Positions 10,937 through 19,390 of a stretch of 64,000 bases of DNA are shown here, in pieces. The DNA lies in the NCBI RefSeq assembly GCF_900110035.1, contig NZ_FOCF01000003.1:124001-188000 (forward strand), written 5' to 3'. The first letter of the stretch is position 1. Each line of letters begins with the position of its first letter. This DNA comes from Sphingomonas gellani (GTDB taxonomy: Bacteria; Pseudomonadota; Alphaproteobacteria; Sphingomonadales; Sphingomonadaceae). Under the pieces are notes generated by a model. The model did not search any database and was not told where the DNA came from. It saw only the letters and a list, made by a program, of their open reading frames with translations. The position numbers and the translations under genes are program-made.

Positions 10937-12361
10937 TCAGAACTCGGACCAGTCACCCTGAACCGCGACCGCCGCGTTTCCGGCGCGTGACGGGATGGCG
11001 GCGATACGGCGCCCGGCAAGCGCCGCACGGTGCTGAAGCTGATGGACAACGGGTGTGCTGACCGCCTGAGCAGGCTTGTGCGCCGTGCCGACCGTGAAGC
11101 GCGACACCGCGCTGTTCAGCTCGTCCGCATCGCTCAGCAGGCTGCGCGAGGCCGCGGTCGACTGTTCCACCATGGCGGCGTTCTGTTGGGTCACGGAATC
11201 CATCTCCGCGACGGCGACGTTGACCTGTTGCAGCCCGTTGGCCTGTTGCTCGGCGGCGGTGGTGATCTCCGACACCAGGTCGCTGATCTCGCCGATGCGG
11301 CCGATGATCCGCTGCAACGACTTGCCCGTGTCGCTGACCAGCTCCACGCCGATGCTGACCTGTTCGCCGCTGCGGGTGATACGCGCCTTCACGTCCTTGG
11401 CCGCGTCGGCCGAGCGCTGGGCCAGGGCGCGCACTTCCGACGCCACCACCGCAAACCCCTTGCCCGCGTCACCGGCCCGCGCTGCCTCCACGCCGGCGTT
11501 CAGGGCCAGAAGGTTGGTCTGGAACGCGATGCCGTCGATCACCGCGATGATCTCGGAAATCTCCGACGAGGACCGTTCGATGTCGCCCATCGCGCCTACG
11601 GCGCGCTTCACCACGTCGCCACCCTCTTCGGCGTCGCTGCGCGCGTCGGAGACGATGCCGTTGGCGCGAGCGGCGTCCTTCGCCGTCTTGTTCACGGTGG
11701 TGGTGATTTCCTCCATCGCCGCGGCGGTTTCCTCCAGGCTGGCCGCCTGTTGCTCCGTCCGCTGGGACAGGTCGTCGGAGGCGGAGCGGATCTCGTCCGC
11801 GCCCTTGTGGACGCCCTGCGCGACATGGACGACCGATCCGACCGTGCCCTCCAGCGTCTGCATGGCGTTGTTGAAGTCTTCCTTCAGCTTGGCGAAGGGG
11901 CCGCTCAACTCCGCCGCGATGCGGTGCGTCAGGTCGCCGGCGGCAAGCCGCTCCAGCCCTTCACCCATCGCCAGCGCCATCTTGCGCTGCGTGTTGCACT
12001 CGGCTGCGGCGATCGATTTCTCGCGGAAATTCTCCATCGCCTTGGTCATCCGGCCGACACAATCGCGATAGTCGGTATAGGCGACGGGGCTGTCCAGGTC
12101 GCCGCGCGCCAGCGCCTCCATGCGGACCACCGTGTTGACATAGGGGGTGCAGACCAGCCGCGATGCGGTCAGCGTGGTGGCGATCACCGCGAGCACGCCG
12201 CCAATGGCGACGCCCATGACCAGCACCGTGTTGATCCCGGCAGCATGCATGGCCGCATAGCAGGCCGCGCCGGCGATGGTGCCCGACAGCAGCGTGTAAA
12301 TAATCAGCAGCGCCTTGAACTTGACCCGGATGGGCGCGCGTTTCTCGAACCAGTCGAACAT
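10937..12361 (-). CDS. Methyl-accepting chemotaxis protein
   Basis: This 474-residue chemoreceptor has two closely spaced N-terminal hydrophobic segments (about residues 15-65) with almost no periplasmic loop, then HAMP-like sequence and a long coiled-coil signalling domain. The kinase-contacting hairpin tip is clear (FQTNLLALNAGVEAARAG, then GKGFAVVASEVRALAQRSA). With so little periplasmic sequence, it probably senses a cytoplasmic or membrane signal. The start MFDWFEKRAP has a GAGG ribosome site 5 nt upstream. The C-terminus WSEF is not the CheR-binding pentapeptide. Confidence 0.92.
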   Translation of the reverse strand: MFDWFEKRAPIRVKFKALLIIYTLLSGTIAGAACYAAMHAAGINTVLVMGVAIGGVLAVIATTLTASRLVCTPYVNTVVRMEALARGDLDSPVAYTDYRDCVGRMTKAMENFREKSIAAAECNTQRKMALAMGEGLERLAAGDLTHRIAAELSGPFAKLKEDFNNAMQTLEGTVGSVVHVAQGVHKGADEIRSASDDLSQRTEQQAASLEETAAAMEEITTTVNKTAKDAARANGIVSDARSDAEEGGDVVKRAVGAMGDIERSSSEISEIIAVIDGIAFQTNLLALNAGVEAARAGDAGKGFAVVASEVRALAQRSADAAKDVKARITRSGEQVSIGVELVSDTGKSLQRIIGRIGEISDLVSEITTAAEQQANGLQQVNVAVAEMDSVTQQNAAMVEQSTAASRSLLSDADELNSAVSRFTVGTAHKPAQAVSTPVVHQLQHRAALAGRRIAAIPSRAGNAAVAVQGDWSEF

Positions 12362-12838
12362 ATCTGCCTCGCTCGTCGCGCGGCGGGGCAGTCCCGACCG
12401 GCGCATGACGGGGGTGAGTAACTATGGCGCCTTACCAACGGGTTATGGCTCCGCTTTGGTGGCGATGTGGGGATTGTCGTATTGGCCGTCCTGACACGGC
12501 GCCGCAACGACGCACGGTTTCCGGCCATTTCTGCGGGTTTCACCTAGTGGGATGCTGCCGCTGCCGGATAAGAACTGCGCGAAGTTTGCCTCTCACTGGT
12601 CAGTCCGGTGGCGCGGTACTGTTAGACCAAAGTCTAATTCAAGCCGGCAGTTGGGCGGCGTCGGAACGGCCGGGACGCACCGGAGTCGTTTGGCGAGAGG
12701 TGCACGAGCCCGATTCGCAGGGAAGCGCAGGCCGGCCGCAAGTGATCGGCCATGACGTGTCGCCGTCCACGCATAGTTCGACGGTCGTTTCCCGTCAGTC
12801 GGCCGAGGCGGGTGCCTCGGCCGAACCGCGAAGGGGTG
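12362..12838. other. 477-nt intergenic region without a supported gene
   Basis: No reading frame here looks coding: the plus-strand frames are Arg/Ser/Gly-rich and lack ribosome sites. The region holds the upstream control region of the chemoreceptor (which reads leftwards) and the sequence downstream of the cystathionine gamma-synthase gene. It contains one short palindrome at 12622-12637, listed separately. Confidence 0.6.
12622..12637. promoter_or_regulatory. Short palindrome TTAGAC-CAAA-GTCTAA
   Basis: Two perfect 6-bp arms are separated by CAAA in an otherwise featureless intergenic region, about 260 nt upstream of the chemoreceptor start. The AT-rich half-sites stand out against the local GC content and could be an operator for a dimeric regulator. 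No regulator can be named. Confidence 0.35.
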
Positions 12839-14164
12839 TCAGATCGCGTCGAGAGCCTGCTCGAAATCGGCGATCAGGTCGTCGGCATCCTCGACGCCGA
12901 TGGAGATGCGGACCAGATTGTCGGTGATGCCCAGTGCCGCCTTGCGTGCCTCAGGCACCGACAGGTGGGTCATGCCGGCGGGATGGCTGGCCAGCGTCTC
13001 CGTGCCGCCCAGGCTGACCGCCAGCTTGGCGATCTTCAGCGCATCCAGGAACCGGAAAGCCTCCGCCTCGCCGCCCTTCAGGTAAAGCGAGAAGGTGGAG
13101 CCGCCACCGCTGCAATGCCGGCGATAGATGTCGGCCTGACGCGCGTCCGTCCCTTCGAGAAAGCCGAGATAGCCGACGCGTTCCACCTTGGCATGGTCGC
13201 GCAGATACGCGCACACCTTTGCCGCGTTCTCGCCCGCGCGGCTCATGCGCAGCTCCAGCGTCTCCAGAGAGCGCAGCAGCATCCATGCCGTGTTGGGGTC
13301 GCAGATCGTGCCGATCGTGTTGCGCATCGAACGGATCGTGTTGATGTGCTCCTTGGACCCGAGCACGCCGCCCGCGACCAGGTCGGAATGGCCGCCGGCA
13401 TATTTGGTCAGCGAATAGACGACGATGTCCGCGCCGTGCTGCAACGGCTTGTGCCACAACGGGCCCAGGAACGTGTTGTCGATCGCGATCGGCGGCTTTT
13501 CGCCGTTCGGGAAGGCGGCATCGCGGCTGGCCACCACCGCCTCCACATCGACCAGCGCGTTGGTCGGGTTGGCCGGGCTTTCCAGATAGATCAGCGCGAC
13601 GCGGCCCGATCCGGCGGCCTTTGCCATCACCGCGTCGATCTCCTCGCGCGTCGCCCCGGCGGGGAAGTCGAGCCAACGGACGCCGAAGCGGCCCAGGACC
13701 TTGCCGATCAGCGTCTCGGTCGCGGCGTACAGCGGGCCGGAATGGACGATCGTGTCGCCCGGCTCCACCATCGACAGGAACAGCGTCGCGATGGCGGACA
13801 TGCCGCTGGAAAAGGCGAGCGCGTCCTCCGCCTCTTCCCAGACCGCCAGCCGGTCCTCGAGGATTTCCTGATTGGGGCCGTTGAAGCGCGAATAGACCAG
13901 GCCCTCGGCACCGCCCGGACGCTTGCCCGTCACGCCTTCGAAATGGCGCTTTCCGGCCGCGGCGCTGGGGAACACGAAGGTGGAGGTGAGGAAGATCGGC
14001 GGCTTCAGCGACCCCTCTGACAAGGCCGGGTCGAAACCGTGGCCCATCATCAGCGTCGCAGGCTTCAGCTTGCGGTCGCCGATCGACTTGGGCGTGTCGT
14101 CCTTGGGCGGGGTCGCTGGCACGCCGGTCAGGGCGGCTTCGGTCTCGTTCGGCGTGTCGGTCAT
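12839..14164 (-). CDS. Cystathionine gamma-synthase family PLP enzyme
   Basis: This 441-residue fold-type I PLP enzyme belongs to the Cys/Met metabolism family (cystathionine gamma-synthase, gamma-lyase, methionine gamma-lyase). The PLP lysine is Lys254 in YSLTKYAGGHSD. YSRFNGPNQEILEDRLA and SGMSAIATLFL form the substrate and cofactor sites. It is somewhat longer than typical (about 390-400) because of an N-terminal extension of about 40 residues. ATG 14164 has an AAGGAG site. Which of the related reactions it performs cannot be decided from sequence alone. It lies 51 nt downstream of pgeF, on the same strand. Confidence 0.87.
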   Translation of the reverse strand: MTDTPNETEAALTGVPATPPKDDTPKSIGDRKLKPATLMMGHGFDPALSEGSLKPPIFLTSTFVFPSAAAGKRHFEGVTGKRPGGAEGLVYSRFNGPNQEILEDRLAVWEEAEDALAFSSGMSAIATLFLSMVEPGDTIVHSGPLYAATETLIGKVLGRFGVRWLDFPAGATREEIDAVMAKAAGSGRVALIYLESPANPTNALVDVEAVVASRDAAFPNGEKPPIAIDNTFLGPLWHKPLQHGADIVVYSLTKYAGGHSDLVAGGVLGSKEHINTIRSMRNTIGTICDPNTAWMLLRSLETLELRMSRAGENAAKVCAYLRDHAKVERVGYLGFLEGTDARQADIYRRHCSGGGSTFSLYLKGGEAEAFRFLDALKIAKLAVSLGGTETLASHPAGMTHLSVPEARKAALGITDNLVRISIGVEDADDLIADFEQALDAI

Positions 14165-14215
14165 GGCTGGGTACTCCTTGCCCGCCTGAATAGCGCCGGA
14201 TCGTTGCAAACGAAA

Positions 14216-14980
14216 CTAGGCCGGCAATCCGATCAGGCTGATCTGCCGGCCATAGGACGGCTCCGCACGGTGGGTCGCGCGGCGATAGCTGTAGAAACGC
14301 GCCGGGTCGGCATAGGTGTCCAGCCCCATCGCCTGCACCTGCGTGACCCCGGCCGCGGCGAGGCGGTGGAGGACATAGGCCTCCAGGTCGAAGCGCTGGT
14401 GACCCGGCTTTGCGGGAGAGAAGAAGCGCTCGTTCGCCGCGTCGGCGGCGGCGAAGCGGGCCAGGAACGCGTCATCGACCTCGTAGCTGGCGCGCGCGAT
14501 GCACGGACCCACGGCCGCCGCGACGCGGCCGCGATCCGCGCCCAGCGCCTCCATCGCGGCAAGGGTCGCGTCGGTGACGCCGCCCAGCGCCCCCTTCCAC
14601 CCCGCATGCGCGGCCGCCACGACGCCGGCCTGGCGGTCCCACAACAGCACCGGTGCGCAATCGGCGGTCAGGATGCCGAGCAACAGGCTGGGCCGGTCGG
14701 TGACCAGCGCGTCGGCATGGGGACGCGCATCGTCGGCAAAGGGGTGCAGCACCGTCACGGCGGAGGCGGAATGGATCTGATAGGGGGTGACCAGCCTCGC
14801 GCCCGGCAGCACCGCGTCCGCGGCCAGCATGCGGTTGCGCGCCACCGCGGCGGGATCGTCATCGGACCCCAACCCGACGTTCAGCCCGGCCATCCCCCCC
14901 GTCGACACGCCGCCGCGCCGCCCCAGGAAGCCGTGCGGAACACCGTCCAGCACGCGCGCGGCGATCACCTCCACGCTCAC
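14216..14980 (-). CDS. pgeF: Peptidoglycan editing factor PgeF / laccase-domain protein (YfiH family)
   Basis: This is a 254-residue protein of the multicopper-polyphenol-oxidase-like YfiH family. Members act as purine nucleoside phosphorylases and, in E. coli, prevent misincorporation into peptidoglycan. The metal-site residues are visible in TADCAPVLL, AAHAGWKGALGG and GPCIARASYEV. The start is a GTG whose last bases overlap the TGA of the upstream GNAT gene (GTGA, 4 nt). It is the last gene of the lgt-midA-GNAT-pgeF run. Confidence 0.9.
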   Translation of the reverse strand: MSVEVIAARVLDGVPHGFLGRRGGVSTGGMAGLNVGLGSDDDPAAVARNRMLAADAVLPGARLVTPYQIHSASAVTVLHPFADDARPHADALVTDRPSLLLGILTADCAPVLLWDRQAGVVAAAHAGWKGALGGVTDATLAAMEALGADRGRVAAAVGPCIARASYEVDDAFLARFAAADAANERFFSPAKPGHQRFDLEAYVLHRLAAAGVTQVQAMGLDTYADPARFYSYRRATHRAEPSYGRQISLIGLPA

Positions 14981-15486
14981 AGCATCAGCCTCATCAGACG
15001 ATCCTCATCGATCGTGCTGCCGACCGCGAAGTCGTAGCGGCCGATATCGACGAAGCCGTACCGGGCGTAGAACCGCTTCGCCCGGTGGTTGTCGACATAG
15101 ACCGACAGCACCAGCTGCCCCGCACCCCGACCGCGCGCGGTGGCGATCGCCCAGTCCATCAACGCCGGACCGACACCCGCGCCCAGATGATCCTTCAGCA
15201 CATACAGCTGGTGCAGCTCGACCGCATCGGCAGGCCAGTCGCCCGGGAACATGACCGGCCCGAGCTTCGCGAAGCCAATGATTGTGTCCCGGTCGGTCGC
15301 GACACGGATGGTGTAGCTTGGGTCCGACACATGCGCCTGCAGGCCCGCCGGACCGAACGCCGCCGGCAGGAACGCGTCGAGATCGCCCTGACGGTACAAT
15401 CCCTCGAACGTCTCCACATAGGCCTGCGTCGCGACCGCGCCGATCTCCGCCGCGTCGCCGGGCTCGGACGCACGATAGCCGATCAT
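14977..15486 (-). CDS. GNAT family N-acetyltransferase
   Basis: This 169-residue acetyltransferase has the GNAT acetyl-CoA pyrophosphate-loop region near VLKDHLGAGVGPALMDWA and the following VYVDNHRAKRFYARYGF motif, which is typical of RimI-like or small-molecule acetyltransferases. The substrate is unknown. The start codon at 15486 overlaps the midA stop by 4 nt (ATGA) and the end overlaps pgeF by 4 nt, so the gene is embedded in a translationally coupled operon. Confidence 0.87.
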   Translation of the reverse strand: MIGYRASEPGDAAEIGAVATQAYVETFEGLYRQGDLDAFLPAAFGPAGLQAHVSDPSYTIRVATDRDTIIGFAKLGPVMFPGDWPADAVELHQLYVLKDHLGAGVGPALMDWAIATARGRGAGQLVLSVYVDNHRAKRFYARYGFVDIGRYDFAVGSTIDEDRLMRLML

Positions 15487-16583
15487 GCGAACCCCGCCGG
15501 GCCGGGCCAACCCGGCGCGGTCAGCGCCAGCACCTTGAACAGCGCGCCCATCCCGTTCGCCTCCGCACCGTTGACCAGCCGCATCCGGTCGGCCGCGATG
15601 TCGTCGCCACGGTCGGGCGTGGCGCGGGCCAGCGCGGCGGCGCGGGCGTCGATGCCCAGCCGGATCAGCCATTCCGCCTGTTCGACCGGCCCCCATGCCG
15701 CCAGCCCATGCGCCTGGCCCGCCGCGGCCAGCGTGGTGAAATCGACATGCGCGGACAGGTCCTGTTCCCCCGGCGCGTCGAACGGATTGGCAAAGGCATG
15801 CCCGCGCACCGCCTGGAACGTGTCGCCGAGTGCCGGCCCTTCATGGCCGTAATCGATCGCGAGGAGCGAGCCGCCCTGTGCCCGCAGGCGCTCACCGAGC
15901 GAACGGATCACCGCGACGGCCGCCGGCGCCACCTCCAGCATCGCGCCGGCCGGAGCATCGCGCAGCGACTCCGGCACCACGGCATCGGGTACGGGCGGCC
16001 CGGCGATCGGCAGGAACAGCGTGTCCTGGCACGCGACCAGCCGCTCGTGCCAGCCGTCGCCCCGCTTGACCAACTGACGGATCGGCAGCGCGTCGAAGAA
16101 CTCGTTGGCGACGACGATCAGCGGCCGGTCGTCGGGCAGTGTGTCGACGCTGTCGTGCCATGTCGCACCGGCGATCCGCTCACCTTGCACGGAACGGAGC
16201 GTCGGGCTGGTCTCCACCAGATGCACCGGCGGTCGCCATCCCGCCTTGGCCATCGCCCGCAGCGCGTCGACGCTCAGCGTGCCGCGGCCGGGACCCAGCT
16301 CTACCCATGCCGCATCCGGGCGCCCGGCCCGATCCCACAGGTCCGCCGCCCACAGCCCGACCAGTTCGCCGAACATCTGGCTGATTTCCGGGCTTGTGAC
16401 GAAATCGCCGCCCGCGCCCAGCGGATCGCGCGTGGCGTAGTAATGCGCATTGGCGGCGGCCATGAACCGCGACACCGGCATCGGCCCGGCCAGCGTGATC
16501 GCACGCGCGAGCCGGTCGGCCAGCGCCCCTTCGCCGCCCGGCGATGCGCCGACCTCGCGTTCCTCGGTGCCGGCCGCGGCCAT
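15483..16583 (-). CDS. Class I SAM-dependent methyltransferase, MidA/NDUFAF7 family
   Basis: This 366-residue protein belongs to the MidA/NDUFAF7 (DUF185) family. Eukaryotic members methylate an arginine of respiratory complex I subunit NDUFS2. The SAM-binding glycine motif is VELGPGRGTLSVDAL, and FVTSPEISQMFGELVGLW near the N-terminus is a family hallmark. ANEFFDALPI is also conserved. It starts one base inside the lgt stop (TGATG) and overlaps the GNAT gene by 4 nt. The bacterial substrate is not established. Confidence 0.88.
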   Translation of the reverse strand: MAAAGTEEREVGASPGGEGALADRLARAITLAGPMPVSRFMAAANAHYYATRDPLGAGGDFVTSPEISQMFGELVGLWAADLWDRAGRPDAAWVELGPGRGTLSVDALRAMAKAGWRPPVHLVETSPTLRSVQGERIAGATWHDSVDTLPDDRPLIVVANEFFDALPIRQLVKRGDGWHERLVACQDTLFLPIAGPPVPDAVVPESLRDAPAGAMLEVAPAAVAVIRSLGERLRAQGGSLLAIDYGHEGPALGDTFQAVRGHAFANPFDAPGEQDLSAHVDFTTLAAAGQAHGLAAWGPVEQAEWLIRLGIDARAAALARATPDRGDDIAADRMRLVNGAEANGMGALFKVLALTAPGWPGPAGFA

Positions 16584-17494
16584 CACGCGACGCTCGTGGT
16601 GCCCGCGATCGGCTCGACACGGGTGCGGCGGCCCTTCGCGGTCGCGATCAGGTACGCGCCGCCCAGGATCATGGGAAGGCACAGCAGCTGACCCATATGG
16701 ATGCCCGGCGTGTCGAATATGGTGCCGCCGAACTGGCGATCCGGCTCGCGGAAGAATTCCACGACATAGCGGGCAAGGCCGTATCCGAGCAGGAAAATGC
16801 CGACCAGCTTGCCCGGCTCGTAGCGGGCGCGCGTCCGCCAGAACGCGTACCACAGCACCGCGAACAGCACGATGCCCTCCAGCCCCGCCTCATACAGCTG
16901 GCTGGGGTGCCGCGCCGGTTCGATCAGGGGATAGGGGACGGTATTGGGGAAGACGATCGCCCAGGGCACGTCCGTCGGGCGCCCCCACAGCTCTCCGTTC
17001 ACGAAATTGGCGAGCCGGCCGAAGAACAGCCCGAACGGCACGCAGCACGCGACGAAATCGTGCACGCGCAGCCAGTCCAGCTTGTGCGCGCGGGCGAACA
17101 GGATCAGCCCCAGCGACGTGCCGATCACGCCGCCGTGGAAGCTCATGCCCCCGTCCCACAGGCGCAGGATGCGCAGCGGATGCAGGACCATGTCCGGCGC
17201 GTAGAAGATCACATAGCCGATGCGCCCGCCCAGGATGATGCCCAGCGTGGCGTAGAAGACCAGATCGTCGGCATGGCGGCGGGCCATGGCGGCGCCCGGC
17301 TGATCCGTCAGCTTCAGCAGGTACCACCAGCCCAGCATGATGCCGGTGATGTACGCCAGGCTGTACCAGCGCAGGTCGAAACCCCAGAAGGACGCCAGGA
17401 CCGGGCTGAGCCCCAGGTCGGTGAATCGGATATGGCCGCCCGCCGCATGGGCGGCGGCATCGGTGATGAGTGGCGCGAGAAGCGGCAGGATCAA
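16583..17494 (-). CDS. lgt: Prolipoprotein diacylglyceryl transferase Lgt
   Basis: Lgt adds diacylglycerol from phosphatidylglycerol to the lipobox cysteine of prolipoproteins, in the inner membrane. The product is about 303 residues with roughly seven hydrophobic helices. The family signature [16 protein letters not shown] and the HGGVIG segment are present. The chosen start is a TTG at 17494 preceded by GAGGG. The frame is also open to 17566, but that part is not membrane-like. It heads the lgt-midA-GNAT-pgeF operon and is divergent from the adenylate-forming enzyme. Confidence 0.93.
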   Translation of the reverse strand: MILPLLAPLITDAAAHAAGGHIRFTDLGLSPVLASFWGFDLRWYSLAYITGIMLGWWYLLKLTDQPGAAMARRHADDLVFYATLGIILGGRIGYVIFYAPDMVLHPLRILRLWDGGMSFHGGVIGTSLGLILFARAHKLDWLRVHDFVACCVPFGLFFGRLANFVNGELWGRPTDVPWAIVFPNTVPYPLIEPARHPSQLYEAGLEGIVLFAVLWYAFWRTRARYEPGKLVGIFLLGYGLARYVVEFFREPDRQFGGTIFDTPGIHMGQLLCLPMILGGAYLIATAKGRRTRVEPIAGTTSVA

Positions 17495-17559
17495 GGCTTT
17501 TCCCTCAAGGTGCCGGCCCTCATAGCAGGGCCGCGCGAAACCCCAAGCGGAGACACTCT

Positions 17560-19266
17560 TTGCCAAGCGAGCTCGACCGGCGGATGCACGTGGCGCTGGC
17601 GGAGCTGTGCTCGCCCGGCGGCCGCTTCGCCGTGGAGCGCGTGGCGTCCCATGGCACGACCGTGCCCGCCATCGCCGACGTGCCGCCGAGCGTGCCGGCC
17701 TATGTCACGACGTACGGGTGGCAGCACCGCGACGCGACGTTCCTGGTCGCCGGTGCCGAGCGGCTGACCTTCGGGGAGGTGCTGACGGCGGCGGAGGCGG
17801 TCGCACGGGCGCTTGTCGCCCGGCACGGCGTCAGACCCGGCGACCGGGTCGGCATCGTGATGGGCAACTCCCCGGCCTGGGTCGCGCTCTATCTGGGCAT
17901 CCTGGCGGCGGGAGGGATCGCGACCCTGTTCAACGGCTGGTGGCAGGGCGAGGAGATCGCGGCGGCGATCCGCGACGTCGATTGCCGCCTGGTCTTCGCG
18001 GACCCGGCGCGCATGGCGCGAATGGAGGCCGGGGAGGAGGCGGGCGCGCGTGTGATCGTCATCGACGACGGCGACGCCTTTTCCGCTGTTCTGGCCGGCC
18101 TCGGCGGCAAAGGGTGTGACGCCGCCGCCACATTGCCTGTCATCGCCCCGGACGACCCGGCGACGATCCTGTTCACCTCCGGCTCCACGGGTCGGCCGAA
18201 GGGCGTGCTGTCGACTCACCGCGCCGTGGTGCAGGCCGTGTTCGGCTTTCTGCTACAGGGCACGGTGCTGCGCGCGGTCGAGCCTCAGCGGGCATCGCCA
18301 TCTCCGCAACCGGCTACCCTGCTCAACCTGCCCCTGTTCCACGTCACCGCATCGGTGTCGGTGCTGCTGCAAAGCTTCGCGCTCGGGCGCAAGCTGGTGG
18401 TGATGCGGCGCTGGGATGCGGAGGAGGCGATGCGGCTGATCGCGGCGGAGCGCGTCACCTATTTCATCGGGGTGCCGACGATGAGCCTGGACTTGCTGCT
18501 CCACCCCGATCGCGCAGCGTTCGACCTGTCGAGCGTGACCGATTTCTCGGCGGGGGGCGCCGCGCGTCCGCCGGATCATGTCGCCCGGATCGCCGCCGCC
18601 ATGCCGGGCGCGCCACTGACCGGCTATGGCCTGACGGAGAGCAACGCGCTGGGCTGTGCCAATTGGCGATCCAATTATCTGGCCAAGCCCGCGTCGGTCG
18701 GACGTCCGAGTGCGCCCCTGGTGGAGATCGCGATCGTCAACGCGGTCGGAGGGCGGCTCGGGCCGGGTCGGACGGGCGAGGTGGCGATGCGCTCCGTGTG
18801 CAACTTCAGCTGTTACTGGGGGGACCCGCAGGCGACGGCCGCCGCCTTCACCGCCGATGGCTTCGTCCTGACCGGCGACCTGGGTCACCTGGACACGGAC
18901 GGTTATCTGTTTCTGACCGGGCGCAAGAAGGACATCGTCATCCGGGGCGGCGAGAATATCGGGTGCGGCGAGGTCGAAGCCGCCTTGTGCGCGTGCCCCG
19001 GCGTGGTGGAGGCGGCCGCGTTCCCGCTGCCGGACGCGCGCCTGGGCGAGGTGCCCGGCGCGGTCGTGCGATTGGCGGAGGGCGCGGCGGTCGACGCTGC
19101 CACGCTCCACGCCACCGTGTCGCGACGGATCGCCGCGTTCAAGGCGCCGGCGCGCATCTGGATCACGACGGCCCCGTTCCCGCGACTGGGGTCGGAAAAG
19201 GTCGACAAGGCGGCGCTGGCCCGATCCTGCGTCGCCGAGTGGGAACAGGGCAATCGGGAGCCTTGA
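17560..19266 (+). CDS. Class I adenylate-forming enzyme (acyl-CoA synthetase-like)
   Basis: This is a 568-residue member of the AMP-binding/ANL superfamily, which activates carboxylic acids as acyl-AMP and usually transfers them to CoA. The P-loop [10 protein letters not shown] is near residue 207, then GYGLTESNA, and the hinge motif [20 protein letters not shown]. The C-terminal catalytic lysine lies in [10 protein letters not shown] near 550. The TTG at 17560 has an AGCGGAGA site upstream; ATG 17584 is the alternative. The acid substrate is unknown, though a fatty or aromatic acid is likely. The nearest neighbours do not clarify it. Confidence 0.86.
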   Translation: MPSELDRRMHVALAELCSPGGRFAVERVASHGTTVPAIADVPPSVPAYVTTYGWQHRDATFLVAGAERLTFGEVLTAAEAVARALVARHGVRPGDRVGIVMGNSPAWVALYLGILAAGGIATLFNGWWQGEEIAAAIRDVDCRLVFADPARMARMEAGEEAGARVIVIDDGDAFSAVLAGLGGKGCDAAATLPVIAPDDPATILFTSGSTGRPKGVLSTHRAVVQAVFGFLLQGTVLRAVEPQRASPSPQPATLLNLPLFHVTASVSVLLQSFALGRKLVVMRRWDAEEAMRLIAAERVTYFIGVPTMSLDLLLHPDRAAFDLSSVTDFSAGGAARPPDHVARIAAAMPGAPLTGYGLTESNALGCANWRSNYLAKPASVGRPSAPLVEIAIVNAVGGRLGPGRTGEVAMRSVCNFSCYWGDPQATAAAFTADGFVLTGDLGHLDTDGYLFLTGRKKDIVIRGGENIGCGEVEAALCACPGVVEAAAFPLPDARLGEVPGAVVRLAEGAAVDAATLHATVSRRIAAFKAPARIWITTAPFPRLGSEKVDKAALARSCVAEWEQGNREP

Positions 19267-19270
19267 CGCA

Positions 19271-19336
19271 ACAACGGTGTCGCCGCACCGGCTTGGGCAT
19301 AATACCGATGCCGAAGGTCGGTTGACAACGGTGTCA
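19271..19336 (+). promoter_or_regulatory. Two LacI-type operator-like sites upstream of GH3 gene
   Basis: TGACAACGGTGTCA at 19323-19336 is a near-palindrome with the central CG typical of LacI-family operators. The 11-nt core ACAACGGTGTC also occurs at 19271-19281, 54 nt upstream, as a degenerate second copy. Both lie ahead of the GH3 glucosidase gene. Sugar-utilisation genes in this group are commonly controlled by LacI-family repressors, but no such regulator is encoded in the window. Confidence 0.5.
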
Positions 19337-19390
19337 CAACGCCGTCTTTGTGATGGGTAAGCCACGGATCAGATGGCAGGGGAGTCGAGG

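Noticed and set aside
12424..12927. A 167-codon plus-strand frame in the intergenic region before the cystathionine gamma-synthase gene end
   Set aside because: It has no ribosome site, no recognisable sequence and runs into the end of the opposite gene.
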